A DNA stretch of 41,758 nt from a virus: positions 1 through 41,758 of the IMG/VR virus record IMGVR_UViG_3300002835_000397; one strand, given 5' to 3'. The position numbers were made by a program, and so were the translations under genes. Of the stretch, positions 23,501-32,800 are shown in pieces. The notes under the pieces were generated by a model, which worked only from the letters and a program-made list of their open reading frames with translations, did no database searches and was not told the origin of the DNA. How positions within the stretch are numbered: position 1 is the first letter of the stretch; the number at the start of each line of letters is the position of its first letter.

Positions 23501-23777
23501 CGCGCTGCACTACAACAACTCTTCCAGCCCGCGGCCCAACGCCGTCCTCAATGACCAAGGGGCCGGCTTCATTGCGGGCGCTACGGTAGCCACGCTCAAC
23601 ATGAGCAAGACGCGCTCCGCGCTTGGCGATGCCAGTGGCATGGCGACCGCTCCGTACTCCGGGCGAATTGACGACCGTTCTGCCGGGGCCGACCGGCATA
23701 TCGCGGTGGACTTGGCCGGCGAGCAGTCCGCGGATGGCGTTGTCTTGTACAGCATCCGCGCGAGTGGGGTGCAATAA
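20571..23777 (+). CDS. Nozzle-like tail protein with beta-repeat insertions (1068 aa)
   Basis: The protein combines a podoviral nozzle core with a repeated beta module. Repeats of the form GG.GY...P.V...GG occur near residues 19, 54, 217, 258 and 296, with looser copies near 520 and 560 (GGSNFFTAPVLTF, SGGRYAAPPTALIL). Core segments include GPLRPISFFKGRFNDAYGVDG, EKIGIEKP, VHGMELWRSSADQSVALYRV, and SYGIYSFDG followed by the WRDNI.DFSKSS block. A second duplication links FSNATQVVVGTTSF and FSNATQAFIDVPTF. It forms the exit channel at the tail tip. The repeats may add an adhesive surface. It follows the 88-residue N-terminal ORF in another frame. Confidence 0.75.
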   Translation: MQLGARTTGSVVSVFVTTGGTQYSEPPVVTFAGNAAGVAHLRSTRVQTLVITNGGTGYTQSPAVSISPVSTQATVSSLTAGTDSTILTLSTAAATTFSRIQAGTFGATISSFSNATQVVVGTTSFTTGAATLYSSGTGAAATAFAYTGPLRPISFFKGRFNDAYGVDGMGRGFRWNGTDAAVEKIGIEKPAVGPKVSISNTSASGFLESVQLVQGGAGYFSPPTVTITGGTPARPATARAVVSNGRVTSVLVTNRGSGYQTTPTISFSGGIGSGATFGVTASGKVLQVNVLNSGRGYTTSTACTASKATYVFHAVRHGLLAGSTFSFSSISGPSAVATISAFTASTTGGTVTFSTTQASTWQRVALPTRSANIVSFSNATQAFIDVPTFGLGGATVYADPGLTTGVEYYAVKVGGNTFTAATETAGSTDILTNSIASAVIRIPPPRIEFATNGGLADASAAIVIDSAGGVGNAVVLASGTGLTTSSVAATVVGGAGTGAQLLVVPEYSVSGATVVNGGSNFFTAPVLTFRAATNDPTGFGAAATVSVNSAGAISGVSMVSGGRYAAPPTALILNTEAKAQATIAQSLQGKYQCAIRYIDDTPRTDNGPIPSSISELVEVDVSSPRESLTWSFTHYGLDDRVHGMELWRSSADQSVALYRVATILRSDPAFTGTYVDTFADPELQDQKRADFAVLPIILPSGQVNARRFGVAPGEFAVAAMFQDRAWFAVDTSGERPNSLLYSEVDEPESVPPENELVLQENTQEPDKIVGLIPLGSQLLVVQSSHMYALSYVAQPVIDASMILVAYRGMLNPQCGDVLSGVAVLADSYGIYSFDGSNAEAISVAIDNYWRDNIIDFSKSSQFHMRADSATMTVRFFYCRSTDSAPVRALCYCIATKAWWEETYPVAVTASCHSVVGSKSAVLTATQAGSFLKQSGLTDSGAAIQYKFRTGNLEIVNEPTRAVSLLYKPTNTTSAIDLALHYNNSSSPRPNAVLNDQGAGFIAGATVATLNMSKTRSALGDASGMATAPYSGRIDDRSAGADRHIAVDLAGEQSADGVVLYSIRASGVQ

Positions 23778-24548
23778 ATGCTGACCTCCGTCATGCCGGC
23801 GATGACCCGCGCCTTGCAAGGGTCGATGAACCCGCAGGCGATCAAACAGGTCACGCAAGCGCTTGGCAACTGCAACCAACAACTCACGCACCGCGGTGAT
23901 GTGCAAATCCGGCCGGACGGCTGGGCGAACGCCACCAACTTCAACGGCACCTACGGTGAATTGCCCCCGTCGATGGAAGACTACAACAGATACGTTGGCG
24001 GATACACGGAAGGCGTTGACACCAACAATAACTTCTACAACAACCCGCTGTACAACACCCAGTTTGATTATGGGGACACGGTCCTTGTTGGCGGTGGTCC
24101 CGCCGGGGCCGCTGGGGCTGCGGGGGGGGACGGCGCAGCGGGCCCGTCTGGGCCTCCTGGCAGCGCAGGCGGGGCTGGTGCCGCAGGCTCTGACGGTCGC
24201 GACGGGGCATCCGGCGGGGGCGGCGGGCAGGGAGCGGCTGGGCCGGCTGGGCCCCCGGGCGAATCCGCTGGCGGCGGCGGGGCTGGTGGAGTGCAGATTG
24301 ATATTGACAACATCATCGCGCAACTCATGGGGCGGCTGCGCGAGAAAGCCGCAGTTTCCTCGCTTGATCCCACAACCGGGTCGGCCTCCAAAGTCTCCAC
24401 ATCCAAAAAGGAGTTTGTGGTGGATGTTAAATGCGAGGGCGGTGAGATAGTGCCCAAATGGGAAGTCTATCGCATTGTTGAATTTGTGGAGGACGTAGAC
24501 GTTTTGACGAGCGTCCGCGAGATCCCGGGCACGTATTACGGCCCGTAG
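23778..24548 (+). CDS. Collagen-like virion protein (256 aa)
   Basis: The ATG directly follows the nozzle stop. Residues 1-100 are globular and Asn/Tyr-rich. Residues about 105-170 are Gly-X-Y-type collagen-like repeats (GPAGAAGAAGGDGAAGPSG, GPPGSAGGAGAAGSDGRDG, PGESAGGGGAGG), interrupted by a Gly run. Residues about 172-256 form an acidic C-terminal domain starting IDIDNIIAQLMGRLREK. Phage collagen-like segments build thin trimeric fibres, with the flanking domains for anchoring and trimerising. A tail-tip or side fibre is the likely role. Confidence 0.7.
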   Translation: MLTSVMPAMTRALQGSMNPQAIKQVTQALGNCNQQLTHRGDVQIRPDGWANATNFNGTYGELPPSMEDYNRYVGGYTEGVDTNNNFYNNPLYNTQFDYGDTVLVGGGPAGAAGAAGGDGAAGPSGPPGSAGGAGAAGSDGRDGASGGGGGQGAAGPAGPPGESAGGGGAGGVQIDIDNIIAQLMGRLREKAAVSSLDPTTGSASKVSTSKKEFVVDVKCEGGEIVPKWEVYRIVEFVEDVDVLTSVREIPGTYYGP

Positions 24549-24577
24549 GGGACATTGACTAGGTAGGAGAATACACT

Positions 24578-25801
24578 ATGCAGTTTTGGGGTAATCCGGC
24601 CGCGTGGGGACCAGCAGCGCAAGTCCAGACCGCGCAGATTCAGGCCGCTGGGCAAGCTGCCGCCAACCAGTTTGGCTCCGTCGCAGCATTTGGCAATGCG
24701 CTGGGCGGCCTGGGAAACAACTACTCCGACATCTATAAGTCGTACGCCCAGGGCCTGGGAGGCGCTGGCACTAATCGCACCGGGGCGTACAACGCCTATG
24801 CCAGCGGATTGGGGCAAGCCGCGAACGCCTCCGGATTTGCTGAGGCCGCACGGCAGGCTTCGCTTGGCAACATCGGAACGGCTGCGATGGGTTCCTACGG
24901 GCAGGCCGCTAACTCTGCCTTGGGGGCGTGGGCGCAGAACCAGCTTGCCTACAACCAAGCGCTGGCTGGCCTTGGGCAGTCTAATCAGGCTGCACTTTCC
25001 CAATTGGGCACAAGTCGCAACGCCGCCCTGAGTGGGCTGGGCGGTGCGTACGCCGATCTTGGCGGCAGGCTTGGTGCCGCAACTGCGATTGGCAACATGG
25101 ATTTCGGGATGGGCGGCAATGGGTTTAACGCAACCGGACCTGACGGCCGCGTGGCCTCCGGATCGTACAGCGGGGGCCGCTCGTCGCGCGGCGTGGACAT
25201 GGAGGATGTGGGCACTCCGTCTTACCTTGGACTGGCAGCGCTTCAGGGCAACCTCATGGCCGGCGACATCACCGGCTCCCTGAATAACAACTACACGGAC
25301 TCCATGAATCGGCTGGACAGCCAGCACTATTCGTCTCGCAACATGCCTAGCCAGATGCTTGGCCAGACGCTGTCCGGCCTGCTGTCGCTTGGGAGAGATG
25401 CTTACGGGCAGATTCGCGGCGGCATGAACCAGTTCTTCGGGAGCCAGAACGCGGCCCTCCGCAATCTTTCTGACGGCTACAGGGACACAACTCGCGACCT
25501 GAACAACTACGCCGGGAAGATGGGCGATGGCTTTGGCACCGCTAACGCCAACGTCGGCGGACTTGGAAGCGCCATCCGCGGGCTCTTCGACGACAGCATC
25601 GGCCAGATGGACATGTTTACGTCCCCTGCGCAGCAGCTTCGGCGGCAGCGTGAGGCCGATTTGTTCACTCGCGATGCCAACATGCGTGACCGGGTTGCCG
25701 ACCGTCAGATGGAAGAGGAGGGCTTTTCTCCTGGGACGTTCGTTCCGTTCCGCGGCTTGGATTGGTGGGATTCTTACCGACGCAACATGCCGACCTTCTG
25801 A
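24578..25801 (+). CDS. Ala/Gly/Asn-rich internal virion protein candidate (407 aa)
   Basis: AGGAGA lies eight bases before the ATG. The first 160 residues are rich in Ala, Gly, Gln and Asn and look like a long helix-forming repeat (AQVQTAQIQAAGQAAANQFG, GLGQAANASGFAEAARQASLG). The centre is Gly/Ser/Asp-rich, and residues 270-360 are again helical. The C-terminus is charged and aromatic (RGLDWWDSYRRN). Low-complexity helical proteins after the nozzle gene are typical of proteins ejected with phage DNA. The assignment rests on composition and position. TGATG junction downstream. Confidence 0.55.
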   Translation: MQFWGNPAAWGPAAQVQTAQIQAAGQAAANQFGSVAAFGNALGGLGNNYSDIYKSYAQGLGGAGTNRTGAYNAYASGLGQAANASGFAEAARQASLGNIGTAAMGSYGQAANSALGAWAQNQLAYNQALAGLGQSNQAALSQLGTSRNAALSGLGGAYADLGGRLGAATAIGNMDFGMGGNGFNATGPDGRVASGSYSGGRSSRGVDMEDVGTPSYLGLAALQGNLMAGDITGSLNNNYTDSMNRLDSQHYSSRNMPSQMLGQTLSGLLSLGRDAYGQIRGGMNQFFGSQNAALRNLSDGYRDTTRDLNNYAGKMGDGFGTANANVGGLGSAIRGLFDDSIGQMDMFTSPAQQLRRQREADLFTRDANMRDRVADRQMEEEGFSPGTFVPFRGLDWWDSYRRNMPTF

Positions 25802-26112
25802 TGCTTACCTACAACCACACTCTTCCGTCGCAGCCGCCGATGGCACTCCAGATGCCAACGGACAGCCCGTTCACCAAGTTCGGATCGACGCACGGTGACA
25901 TGTTGGCCGCGCAACTGGGACGGGCCCAGGCCGACTACGACGTTAACGCCGCACGGTCGGCCAATGACTACGCCCAGCGGTTTATGGACGCAGAGAACCA
26001 GTTGGTGTTGCAGGGCCTGAACAACATGGGGCAGGCCCAGCAAAACGACAATTCTCTTTTTAACCAGCGTCTCGGAAACATGACCGGCATCCTCGCGAGC
26101 CTGTATCAATGA
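25801..26112 (+). CDS. Small virion-associated candidate (103 aa)
   Basis: The start at 25801 overlaps the upstream stop as TGATG; an earlier in-frame ATG at 25762 lies inside the previous gene. The protein is Asn/Gln/Ala-rich and helical (AAQLGRAQADYDVNAARSANDYAQRF, ENQLVLQGLNNMGQAQQ), like its neighbours on both sides. No motif is recognised. Its stop overlaps the next gene by ATGA. Confidence 0.6.
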   Translation: MLTYNHTLPSQPPMALQMPTDSPFTKFGSTHGDMLAAQLGRAQADYDVNAARSANDYAQRFMDAENQLVLQGLNNMGQAQQNDNSLFNQRLGNMTGILASLYQ

Positions 26113-26510
26113 ACTCCGTCCAGATGTTCCAGCCGCTGCCGACCGGCATTCCGGAGCCCACCAGCCGTGCGCAGTTCAATAACGCAATGGCATTTGCGCT
26201 CGCATCCGGCGATCCGCGCATGGCGGCCAAGCAGTACGACCGCAAGGGGTTCTCCCGCGGTGCTGGTCAGATGAACCAAGCCGGCATCGACGCTGCCAAC
26301 AGCATGGCAGAGGGCATTGCCCAAGCCTACTCCGGCAACCTCCAGAACCAACAGTACAACGCTCTCTCTGGCCTGCAGGCCCAGCAGGCCGAGGAAACGC
26401 AGGCCCAGTCCCTGGGTGCGCTCCAGCAGCAGAACAACTACGCCAACCAGATGGCTGCGCTCCAGCAGCAAAACCAAATACTCAGTCTCTTGGGAGGATT
26501 ACTCCGCTGA
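26109..26510 (+). CDS. Gln-rich helical protein (133 aa)
   Basis: It starts in an ATGA overlap. The second half is a Gln/Asn/Ala-rich helix (QQYNALSGLQAQQAEETQ, QQNNYANQMAALQQQNQIL) ending LSLLGGLLR. The first half has FNNAMAFALASGDPRMAAKQ, resembling minor internal virion proteins. No enzyme motif. It belongs to the run of low-complexity helical proteins after the nozzle. Confidence 0.6.
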   Translation: MNSVQMFQPLPTGIPEPTSRAQFNNAMAFALASGDPRMAAKQYDRKGFSRGAGQMNQAGIDAANSMAEGIAQAYSGNLQNQQYNALSGLQAQQAEETQAQSLGALQQQNNYANQMAALQQQNQILSLLGGLLR

Positions 26511-26764
26511 TGGCCAAAATCGATTTTGACTTAGACGACCTGACCAACTCCGCACTGAAGCGGCTGGTGAAACAACTCCTCATAGCAGACGAGGCGGAAG
26601 AGAAGAAGATCATGTCCCGTCTCGGCAAGCGAGCTGAAAAGAACGACCTCGCTGACCTGGACGAGGAGATGCACGGCAAGCCCGATACGCCCGAAGTGGA
26701 AGACGAAGACATCGGGGAGGACGGCGAACTGCCGGACGTTCCCGGAAAGAAGAAGAGGAAGTAA
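26510..26764 (+). CDS. Acidic small protein with basic tail (84 aa)
   Basis: The ATG overlaps the previous stop (TGATG), with GGGAGGA about 15 bases upstream. The product is highly charged: a helical N-terminal half (DDLTNSALKRLVKQLLIADEAEEKK), an Asp/Glu-rich middle (VEDEDIGEDGELPD) and a basic end (GKKKRK). It could be a scaffolding-like or assembly accessory protein, but no family is recognised. Confidence 0.6.
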   Translation: MAKIDFDLDDLTNSALKRLVKQLLIADEAEEKKIMSRLGKRAEKNDLADLDEEMHGKPDTPEVEDEDIGEDGELPDVPGKKKRK

Positions 26765-27681
26765 TGGCCGGCATCCGCATCCGCCCCCGCTCTGCCCCCA
26801 CGATGCATCCGTTCCGTCCTGCGCAGACTACGCGCGAGGCGATGCTGATGCAGGACGCCCTGGATCAGGCCATGGGATCTGGCGACGACGCGCTCGCTCG
26901 CGAGATCGCCGCCGCAATCCGCATGAGCGACGTTGACCCCGGGTCCGTTGGGGTGATGCGAGCCCTGCGTTCCTTGGAGCGGGAACCGATGGAGGTTCTA
27001 CCCGAGGCGACGTTTGAGGACATGGCCCAGGACATCGGCAAGAGCGTCCGGTCGTATGAGGGTCTGCTATCTGGTCGCACAGCGAACCTTCGCAACCAGC
27101 CATACGCCCGCCCCGCCGGCGCAGAACTTCGCGCCGCCGCCGAAGAGGCGATCCGCGGCCGTCAGCAGTCCGCAGCCTCCGAGAACCTTGGTCGTTCCGC
27201 CGCCCTCCTGGGGGCTGGCGGTCTGGCTGGGATGATCGCTGACACCGCCGGGCGCATGCAGCAGTCGCCTCCTGGCATTCAGGACTTTGCCGGCGAGGCC
27301 ATGGACGACTCCGCCCTCTTGCCAGATTTGGCTCCAATGGCGATGCCAGCGCCCGAAGAGCCGGACTTGGGCGACATCACGTTTGAGGATCCCATGGCCA
27401 CGGCAGAACTCGTTGCCGAGAGCCGGCCGATCCCGGACTCCACTCCGATGGCGCTGATCCGCGCCAACCGCGAGGAAGAGGCTGCGTCCCCACCCCCGAA
27501 GATGACGGCGGCGCAATTTGTCGCGCAGGCCATGGCGGACATTCAAAAGCAGACAGCCCAACTGAACGATCTCCGACGCCAGCGGGCGATTAGTCCGGAG
27601 CAGGATCGAATGCTGTCGCAGGAAATTGCCCGCATGGTGCAGTTGGTGAACGAGGCGCGTGCGCCGTCCCGCATGAGGTAA
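26764..27681 (+). CDS. Ala-rich hypothetical virion-associated protein (305 aa)
   Basis: AGGAAG precedes the TAATG junction start. The protein is Ala/Arg/Met/Pro-rich with several helices and one hydrophobic stretch (LLGAGGLAGMIADTAG, about residues 147-162) that may insert into a membrane. The C-terminal third has a coiled-coil-like helix (AQFVAQAMADIQKQTAQLNDL). It lies between helical virion candidates, so an internal protein is plausible. No catalytic motif is visible. Confidence 0.55.
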   Translation: MAGIRIRPRSAPTMHPFRPAQTTREAMLMQDALDQAMGSGDDALAREIAAAIRMSDVDPGSVGVMRALRSLEREPMEVLPEATFEDMAQDIGKSVRSYEGLLSGRTANLRNQPYARPAGAELRAAAEEAIRGRQQSAASENLGRSAALLGAGGLAGMIADTAGRMQQSPPGIQDFAGEAMDDSALLPDLAPMAMPAPEEPDLGDITFEDPMATAELVAESRPIPDSTPMALIRANREEEAASPPPKMTAAQFVAQAMADIQKQTAQLNDLRRQRAISPEQDRMLSQEIARMVQLVNEARAPSRMR

Positions 27682-29801
27682 TGATGAGCGACCTTCCGTA
27701 CGGACCCTTTGGTTTTCCAAATGTGCGGGCGTGGGGCATGGCGCCCCCGCTCAACGTGCAGGACGACTTGGACGCCTCAGCAACTCCTATGGCCGTTGAG
27801 CCCGCCGTACGGCCAAAGCGGAAGAAGGCGCCTGCCACTGATCAGGGCGTGGCTGCATTCCAGGCTGTACTGGAAGACGTTGGTGGCGATTACGCGCAGG
27901 CGATTTCTGTGTTTGCAGGCGAGTTGGCACAGGGGGGCGTTGCCCCGGAGCTGGCGCAGCAGGCTGCGATGGCCAGGGCCAAGCAGCATCAAAGCCTCTC
28001 TCGCGATCCTGGGATTTTCTTTGAGGAGATGGGCACTCCGCTGCCAACTACGCGACAGCCAAAGGCGCCCCAAGTCGGAGCCAGCCAGCCTGTTCCGTTT
28101 GGCGCCATGCCAGATGCTGACCCTCGCACCACGCGCGCGGAACGTCTGGCTGGCGTAGATGCCACTGCCGCTAAGTGGGACCGCCAGAAGGCGGCGTACG
28201 ACCGAGCCACGGGCCTTGGCGCGCCTGACGCCGTTGAGGACTTCGTTCCGCCCGCGGCCGGTGGCAATCGGCTGCCTGCTCGCAGCGGTCCATATGATCT
28301 TGCCGGGCGCCCCGGATACGACCGCACATTCACTCCGCAGGAACTGGCGGCGCAGCGTGGCGACGATGAGTCTCCTGCTCCAGCGAGCTTCACTCTCCCG
28401 GGCCCCCGCACACTGGATGGAAAGCCAGTGCGTCCTCCGCGCGCGCTTGCTACACAAGAAGACGCCGCTCGCTACAAGGAGCGGGGAACGGATCCGGAGA
28501 CTGGTCGCCGGACGAAGTCTCAGTACGACCTAGACATGGAGGCGCGTGGCTACACGGCCGTCATGGAGCCGGACGGTTCCGTAAGCTATCGCACGACTTA
28601 CGCCCCGGCCACTGATGAGCCGACCGGCTTGGGTGCCATTGGGCGCGCCGGCCGGCGTGTGGATTTGGAGAAGTCCAAAGTCCCCGGCACGGAAGACAGT
28701 CGATATGAGCCCCGTCCGATGATGACCCCCACGGGAGAGATGGTCCAGGTCTGGGTTCCAACCGATGCCGGGGACGCCTACACGGCCCAGCAAGCCGAGC
28801 AACGCACCAAAAACCGTTTGGCTGACCGGGCGGGGCTTGGTGCCGAGGCCGAAGGCATGACCGCAGACGAACTGCGATCCGCTGTTCGGGCCAAGCGCAC
28901 ATCCGAAAAGCAGGATCGGGAATCTGCTTGGCGAGCGCAGATGATGCTTGGCGGTGGAAGGCCGACCGGCGGGCCCATGGGAACCAAGGCCGCGGCGGCC
29001 GCGTTCAGCCGGCTCACACCGGAACAGCAGCAAGAGGTCATTAAGAACCGCATGCTGTACGGAGAACGCAACGGCCAGCGTGGTGACGAGTGGGACCGCC
29101 GCCTGGATCTCATGCGCATTGAAAACGAAGCCCGGTTTAAGGAGGCCGAAGCGGCACGCTCCGAAGCCCGCGACGAGCGCGAAAAGGACCGCACGCTGAC
29201 TCGCGAGGAACGGCAGGCCGCACGCGAGGCCGATGAGCGTCGATTTGCCGAAGAGCGCGCCACTCGCGAGCTGGAGTGGAGGGAGCGCTCTAAGCAATTT
29301 GATTTGCAGCAGTTAGAGGGGCAGCGGAGATTTGAGCAGCAAAACACTGGCCTTGCCGCACAGCTTGCGCAGATTCAAAACCAAGGCGAAGTGTCTCGCG
29401 GAGAACTGGAGCTTGCGCGTGGCAAGCAGGACGCTGCGCTGACGGCCGCGGAAAATGCGCAGCGGCTTGCAGAGCAGTCTCGCAGGGAGCAGGAGGCGGT
29501 TGGCATGTATGGCCCTGGCGCCGTCCATATCCTCCGCGGCAATCTCCAGCATCCCAGTGCCCAAGCCGCGTTCCGCGGCATGGCCGCGCGCGCCGACCAG
29601 ACTTGGAACGGCTTCTTTACAGAAGACGCCGCAAGGCTGGACGCTATGCTCGTTAGCCTTGGCATCACTGATCCGGACCGTCGCCGCGCGATTGTGCAGG
29701 AGTACGGCATCAATAGCGACTTTCCCGGTCAGCAGGGTCGCGGCTCTGTCCTTTCTGCGTGGCGTGTTTCGCATCCCGACTACGCATCCGTGCCGCAGTA
29801 A
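27681..29801 (+). CDS. Large coiled-coil internal virion protein candidate (706 aa)
   Basis: The ATG follows GAGG at a TAATG junction. Residues 1-440 are Pro/Ala/Arg/Asp-rich and probably extended, with a short folded part near 300. Residues about 470-610 form one long charged helix (RLDLMRIENEARFKEAEAARSE, EEERATRELEWRERSKQ and similar), a strong coiled-coil pattern rich in Glu, Arg and Gln. The C-terminal 90 residues look globular (AVHILRGNLQHPSAQAAFRGM). Its size and place between the tail genes and the 1190-residue protein fit an ejected core protein. No lytic transglycosylase motif is seen. Confidence 0.6.
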   Translation: MMSDLPYGPFGFPNVRAWGMAPPLNVQDDLDASATPMAVEPAVRPKRKKAPATDQGVAAFQAVLEDVGGDYAQAISVFAGELAQGGVAPELAQQAAMARAKQHQSLSRDPGIFFEEMGTPLPTTRQPKAPQVGASQPVPFGAMPDADPRTTRAERLAGVDATAAKWDRQKAAYDRATGLGAPDAVEDFVPPAAGGNRLPARSGPYDLAGRPGYDRTFTPQELAAQRGDDESPAPASFTLPGPRTLDGKPVRPPRALATQEDAARYKERGTDPETGRRTKSQYDLDMEARGYTAVMEPDGSVSYRTTYAPATDEPTGLGAIGRAGRRVDLEKSKVPGTEDSRYEPRPMMTPTGEMVQVWVPTDAGDAYTAQQAEQRTKNRLADRAGLGAEAEGMTADELRSAVRAKRTSEKQDRESAWRAQMMLGGGRPTGGPMGTKAAAAAFSRLTPEQQQEVIKNRMLYGERNGQRGDEWDRRLDLMRIENEARFKEAEAARSEARDEREKDRTLTREERQAAREADERRFAEERATRELEWRERSKQFDLQQLEGQRRFEQQNTGLAAQLAQIQNQGEVSRGELELARGKQDAALTAAENAQRLAEQSRREQEAVGMYGPGAVHILRGNLQHPSAQAAFRGMAARADQTWNGFFTEDAARLDAMLVSLGITDPDRRRAIVQEYGINSDFPGQQGRGSVLSAWRVSHPDYASVPQ

Positions 29802-32800
29802 TGGCCATTCGATCCCCGCTGTTCGACATCTACGATCCGTACGGGATTCTTGGCGAACAGGCTCGGCTGACGCCGGACTATGACGAAGATACGGGCCTGC
29901 TGACGCCCGGCCGCGCTACCATCTCCGACCTCATGCCAGAGGAGGAGAAGCGTGGGATGCTCCGCTCGCTTGCGGACTACGGGACCAGCGGGCTGTCAGG
30001 GCTGGGGTATATCTTGGATACCCCGGGTGCGCTGGCGCGAGGTATCCTGGCAGGCAAACCACTGTCTGTGTTTGGCTCTAGCGAAGAGCGCGTGTCCGGC
30101 AGAGACTTGGCGCGCCAATATGGCTTGGCCGGAGACGAGGATGGCTGGCTCAATTTTGCGGGTGGCCTGGGCGTTGAAGTCCTCACTGACCCTCTGACGT
30201 ACCTGAATCCGCTTTCCATTCTTGGCCGAGGTGCTTACGGCGCTGCCGGGAGAGCGGCACAGCGTGCCGGGCTTTTGGAGAACGCTTCTCTGCTGGCGCG
30301 CAAACGGGGCATGGCAACCAATCGCGACATGGGAATCCGCGAGTTTGGTGCGTCGATGACTCCGCGGACACTCATTGCCGAATCGGAGTTCCCCGATGCT
30401 CTTCAACGCTTTTCGCAGGCCGCGCGTGGCCGCGGTTTAAATCCAGACGACTTGCTGGACCAGCCGCTGGCGGGCTTGGCGGAAGCGCGAATTCCGGGAT
30501 TTGAGAGCGGTGTTCTCTTGGGGTCCGACGCCGCGCGGGTTGTAGGCCGGCAGCTAGATCGCTTCGGGGAGGGTCTGAAGCGCAATCCGTACACGGCGCC
30601 TGTTGTCAATCGCCTGACGCGGGCATTCGACCCTACCGTGTTGGAGCGCTTGGATCCCGACGACCAGTGGCGGGCGCGGCAGGCATTTGCTGACTCCAGG
30701 GCCAACGAACGGAATTTGCGCGAGAGTGCAGCTTGGCAGTGGCAGCAGGCTACTGCCGCCCAGCCAGACGGGGCGCTGTCGTTTGCCAGCCCGCGTGTCC
30801 AGAACGCGATCCGCGACACCATCGAAGCGCAGCTAGACCCAGCCCGCATGGCCAATCTCGTGGACCAGGATGCTGTGCGGCTGATCGATGCTGTGCCCGC
30901 CTGGAGCGACTACCGTTCTTGGTTGCGAGATCAGTTGTCGGAAGCACAAACCCGCCGCGCTGGCTTGGGCCTGCAAACTCCAAATGCAGCAAGCGCCTAC
31001 GACACCGGGTACTTCCCAAGTCAGGTTGTGCGTTTTGCTACGGATCAATCCGCTCCGCTCCCGCCCGGGAAACTTGGCCGCGTGGAGTCGGCGTACGACC
31101 GCGGCCAGCGCGTGTATTCGGTCAGCGATCTAGTGGGCCGGTCGCGTAATCCCTACCTGGATTTGGACCGCCGATCTGAAACGCTGCGACGGTTGATGGC
31201 CGGCGATGCTGGCGCCGCATTGCGCGACCGGCTGTACGGCGCCAGCGACGAACAGATACCCGGCATCATTGACGACGCATTTAATGCCCTGCGCACAGAG
31301 GATGTTTATCGCCTGCGCAGCATGCCCGTGGAATTGCCGTACGAACGGGTGGCCGACCGCGAAGGCAACACCATTGAATCGATTCGGGAATACCTCTCGG
31401 ACCCGACGCTCACGGCGGCCGACCGCAAATCCGGGCAGGGGAAGCTAGACCGTCTAGTGGCCACGGCCAGTCAGATGAAGGTCCAGCTTGGAGATTTACT
31501 CCGCACCGCAGATCGCCAGTTTGCTTCCGCCGATTTGGGGTTGTTCGACAACTCCACGCTGAATGATCTGATGCGCTACGGAGTTGGCGGCGGCCGAAGC
31601 GAGGCCAACGCCAACGTCATTCTGGATACGTTTACTCGCACTGCCTCTGACATCCCCGCAGAACAAATGACGGGCGGCGGGGCGCTCAATCTGCTGAAGG
31701 CTGCGGAAGGTCTGGGTTTCAATAGGGCCCGCCTACAGGAAGTTCTGGAAGCCCGCCTGCCGGGCCGGAGCGTGGAAGACCTGTCCATTCCGGAAACAGT
31801 CCTCAAAGACCTCCAAGCAATTTCTCCGTTGCCCAAATCGGACCCGACATCGCTCCTGGGAAATGCGTATCGCTCGTTCACCAACGCCTTTAAGATCGGC
31901 GCACTCGCCAACCCGGCGTACCACACACGCAACCTGTATTCCGGCTACCTGGCTAGCTTAATGAGCGGCGGGGCGAATCCCGTTAGCCTTGGCCGATCCG
32001 TGCGTGCCGGTGTCGATGTCGGCGCTGGCAATTACGAACGGATGTATCAACGGCTGAAAGACGCCCCTCGCTATCAGCACATCAGCGACAAGGACGAATT
32101 AATCCAGACGGCGCTCGCTGACATGGCCCGCGGCAAACTGGGCGGCGGCCTGATCGAAGAGGGCGCGACCGATACGCGGAACATCGTTCCAGGAATGGAC
32201 ACGCAGGATCCGGTCCTGTATGGGCAGGGCGCCATCTATGATCCCAAGCGGACATGGGGTGACTGGCTGTCTGGTTTGGGAACGGTGCGCGGAGTGGATT
32301 TTGCCGGAGCCGCTTCTGGCAGACAGGCTCCAGCGGAAACGCTGAACCCGTTCCTGCGCCTGCACGAGCGCGCTGGCCGGAGAGTTGAGGACGCGAACCG
32401 CATCGGCAACTGGATTGAAATGGTTCGGAAGGGCGCACACCCCGACGCAGCAGCCGAGAGCGTGTTGCGCTCGCAAGTGGATTATTCTCCGCAGGCGTAC
32501 ACCAACTTTGAGAGGAAATTGAAGGCGGCAATCCCCTTTTATTCATACCCCCGTGGCATCGCCCCCCTGGTGGCGGAAAACATCCTGTATCGCCCCGGCG
32601 GACTACAGGGTCAAACGATGCGTGCCATCAATCGCGCGTCGGAACAGACCGAGGATTCGTTCCTGCCGGAGTACCTGCGGCAGAGTGCCTCCATCCCGAT
32701 CCCCGGAGCGCCGGCCGAAAACCTTCAGCGCGTCCTGACCAACATCGATCTGCCCTATCAGTCCCTGATCGACCTTGTGTCGCCGGGAGTGGGTAATACG

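Noticed and set aside
24553-24576. TTGACT...TACACT upstream of 24578 as a promoter
   Set aside because: The spacer is only about 11 bp and the boxes overlap the ribosome site.
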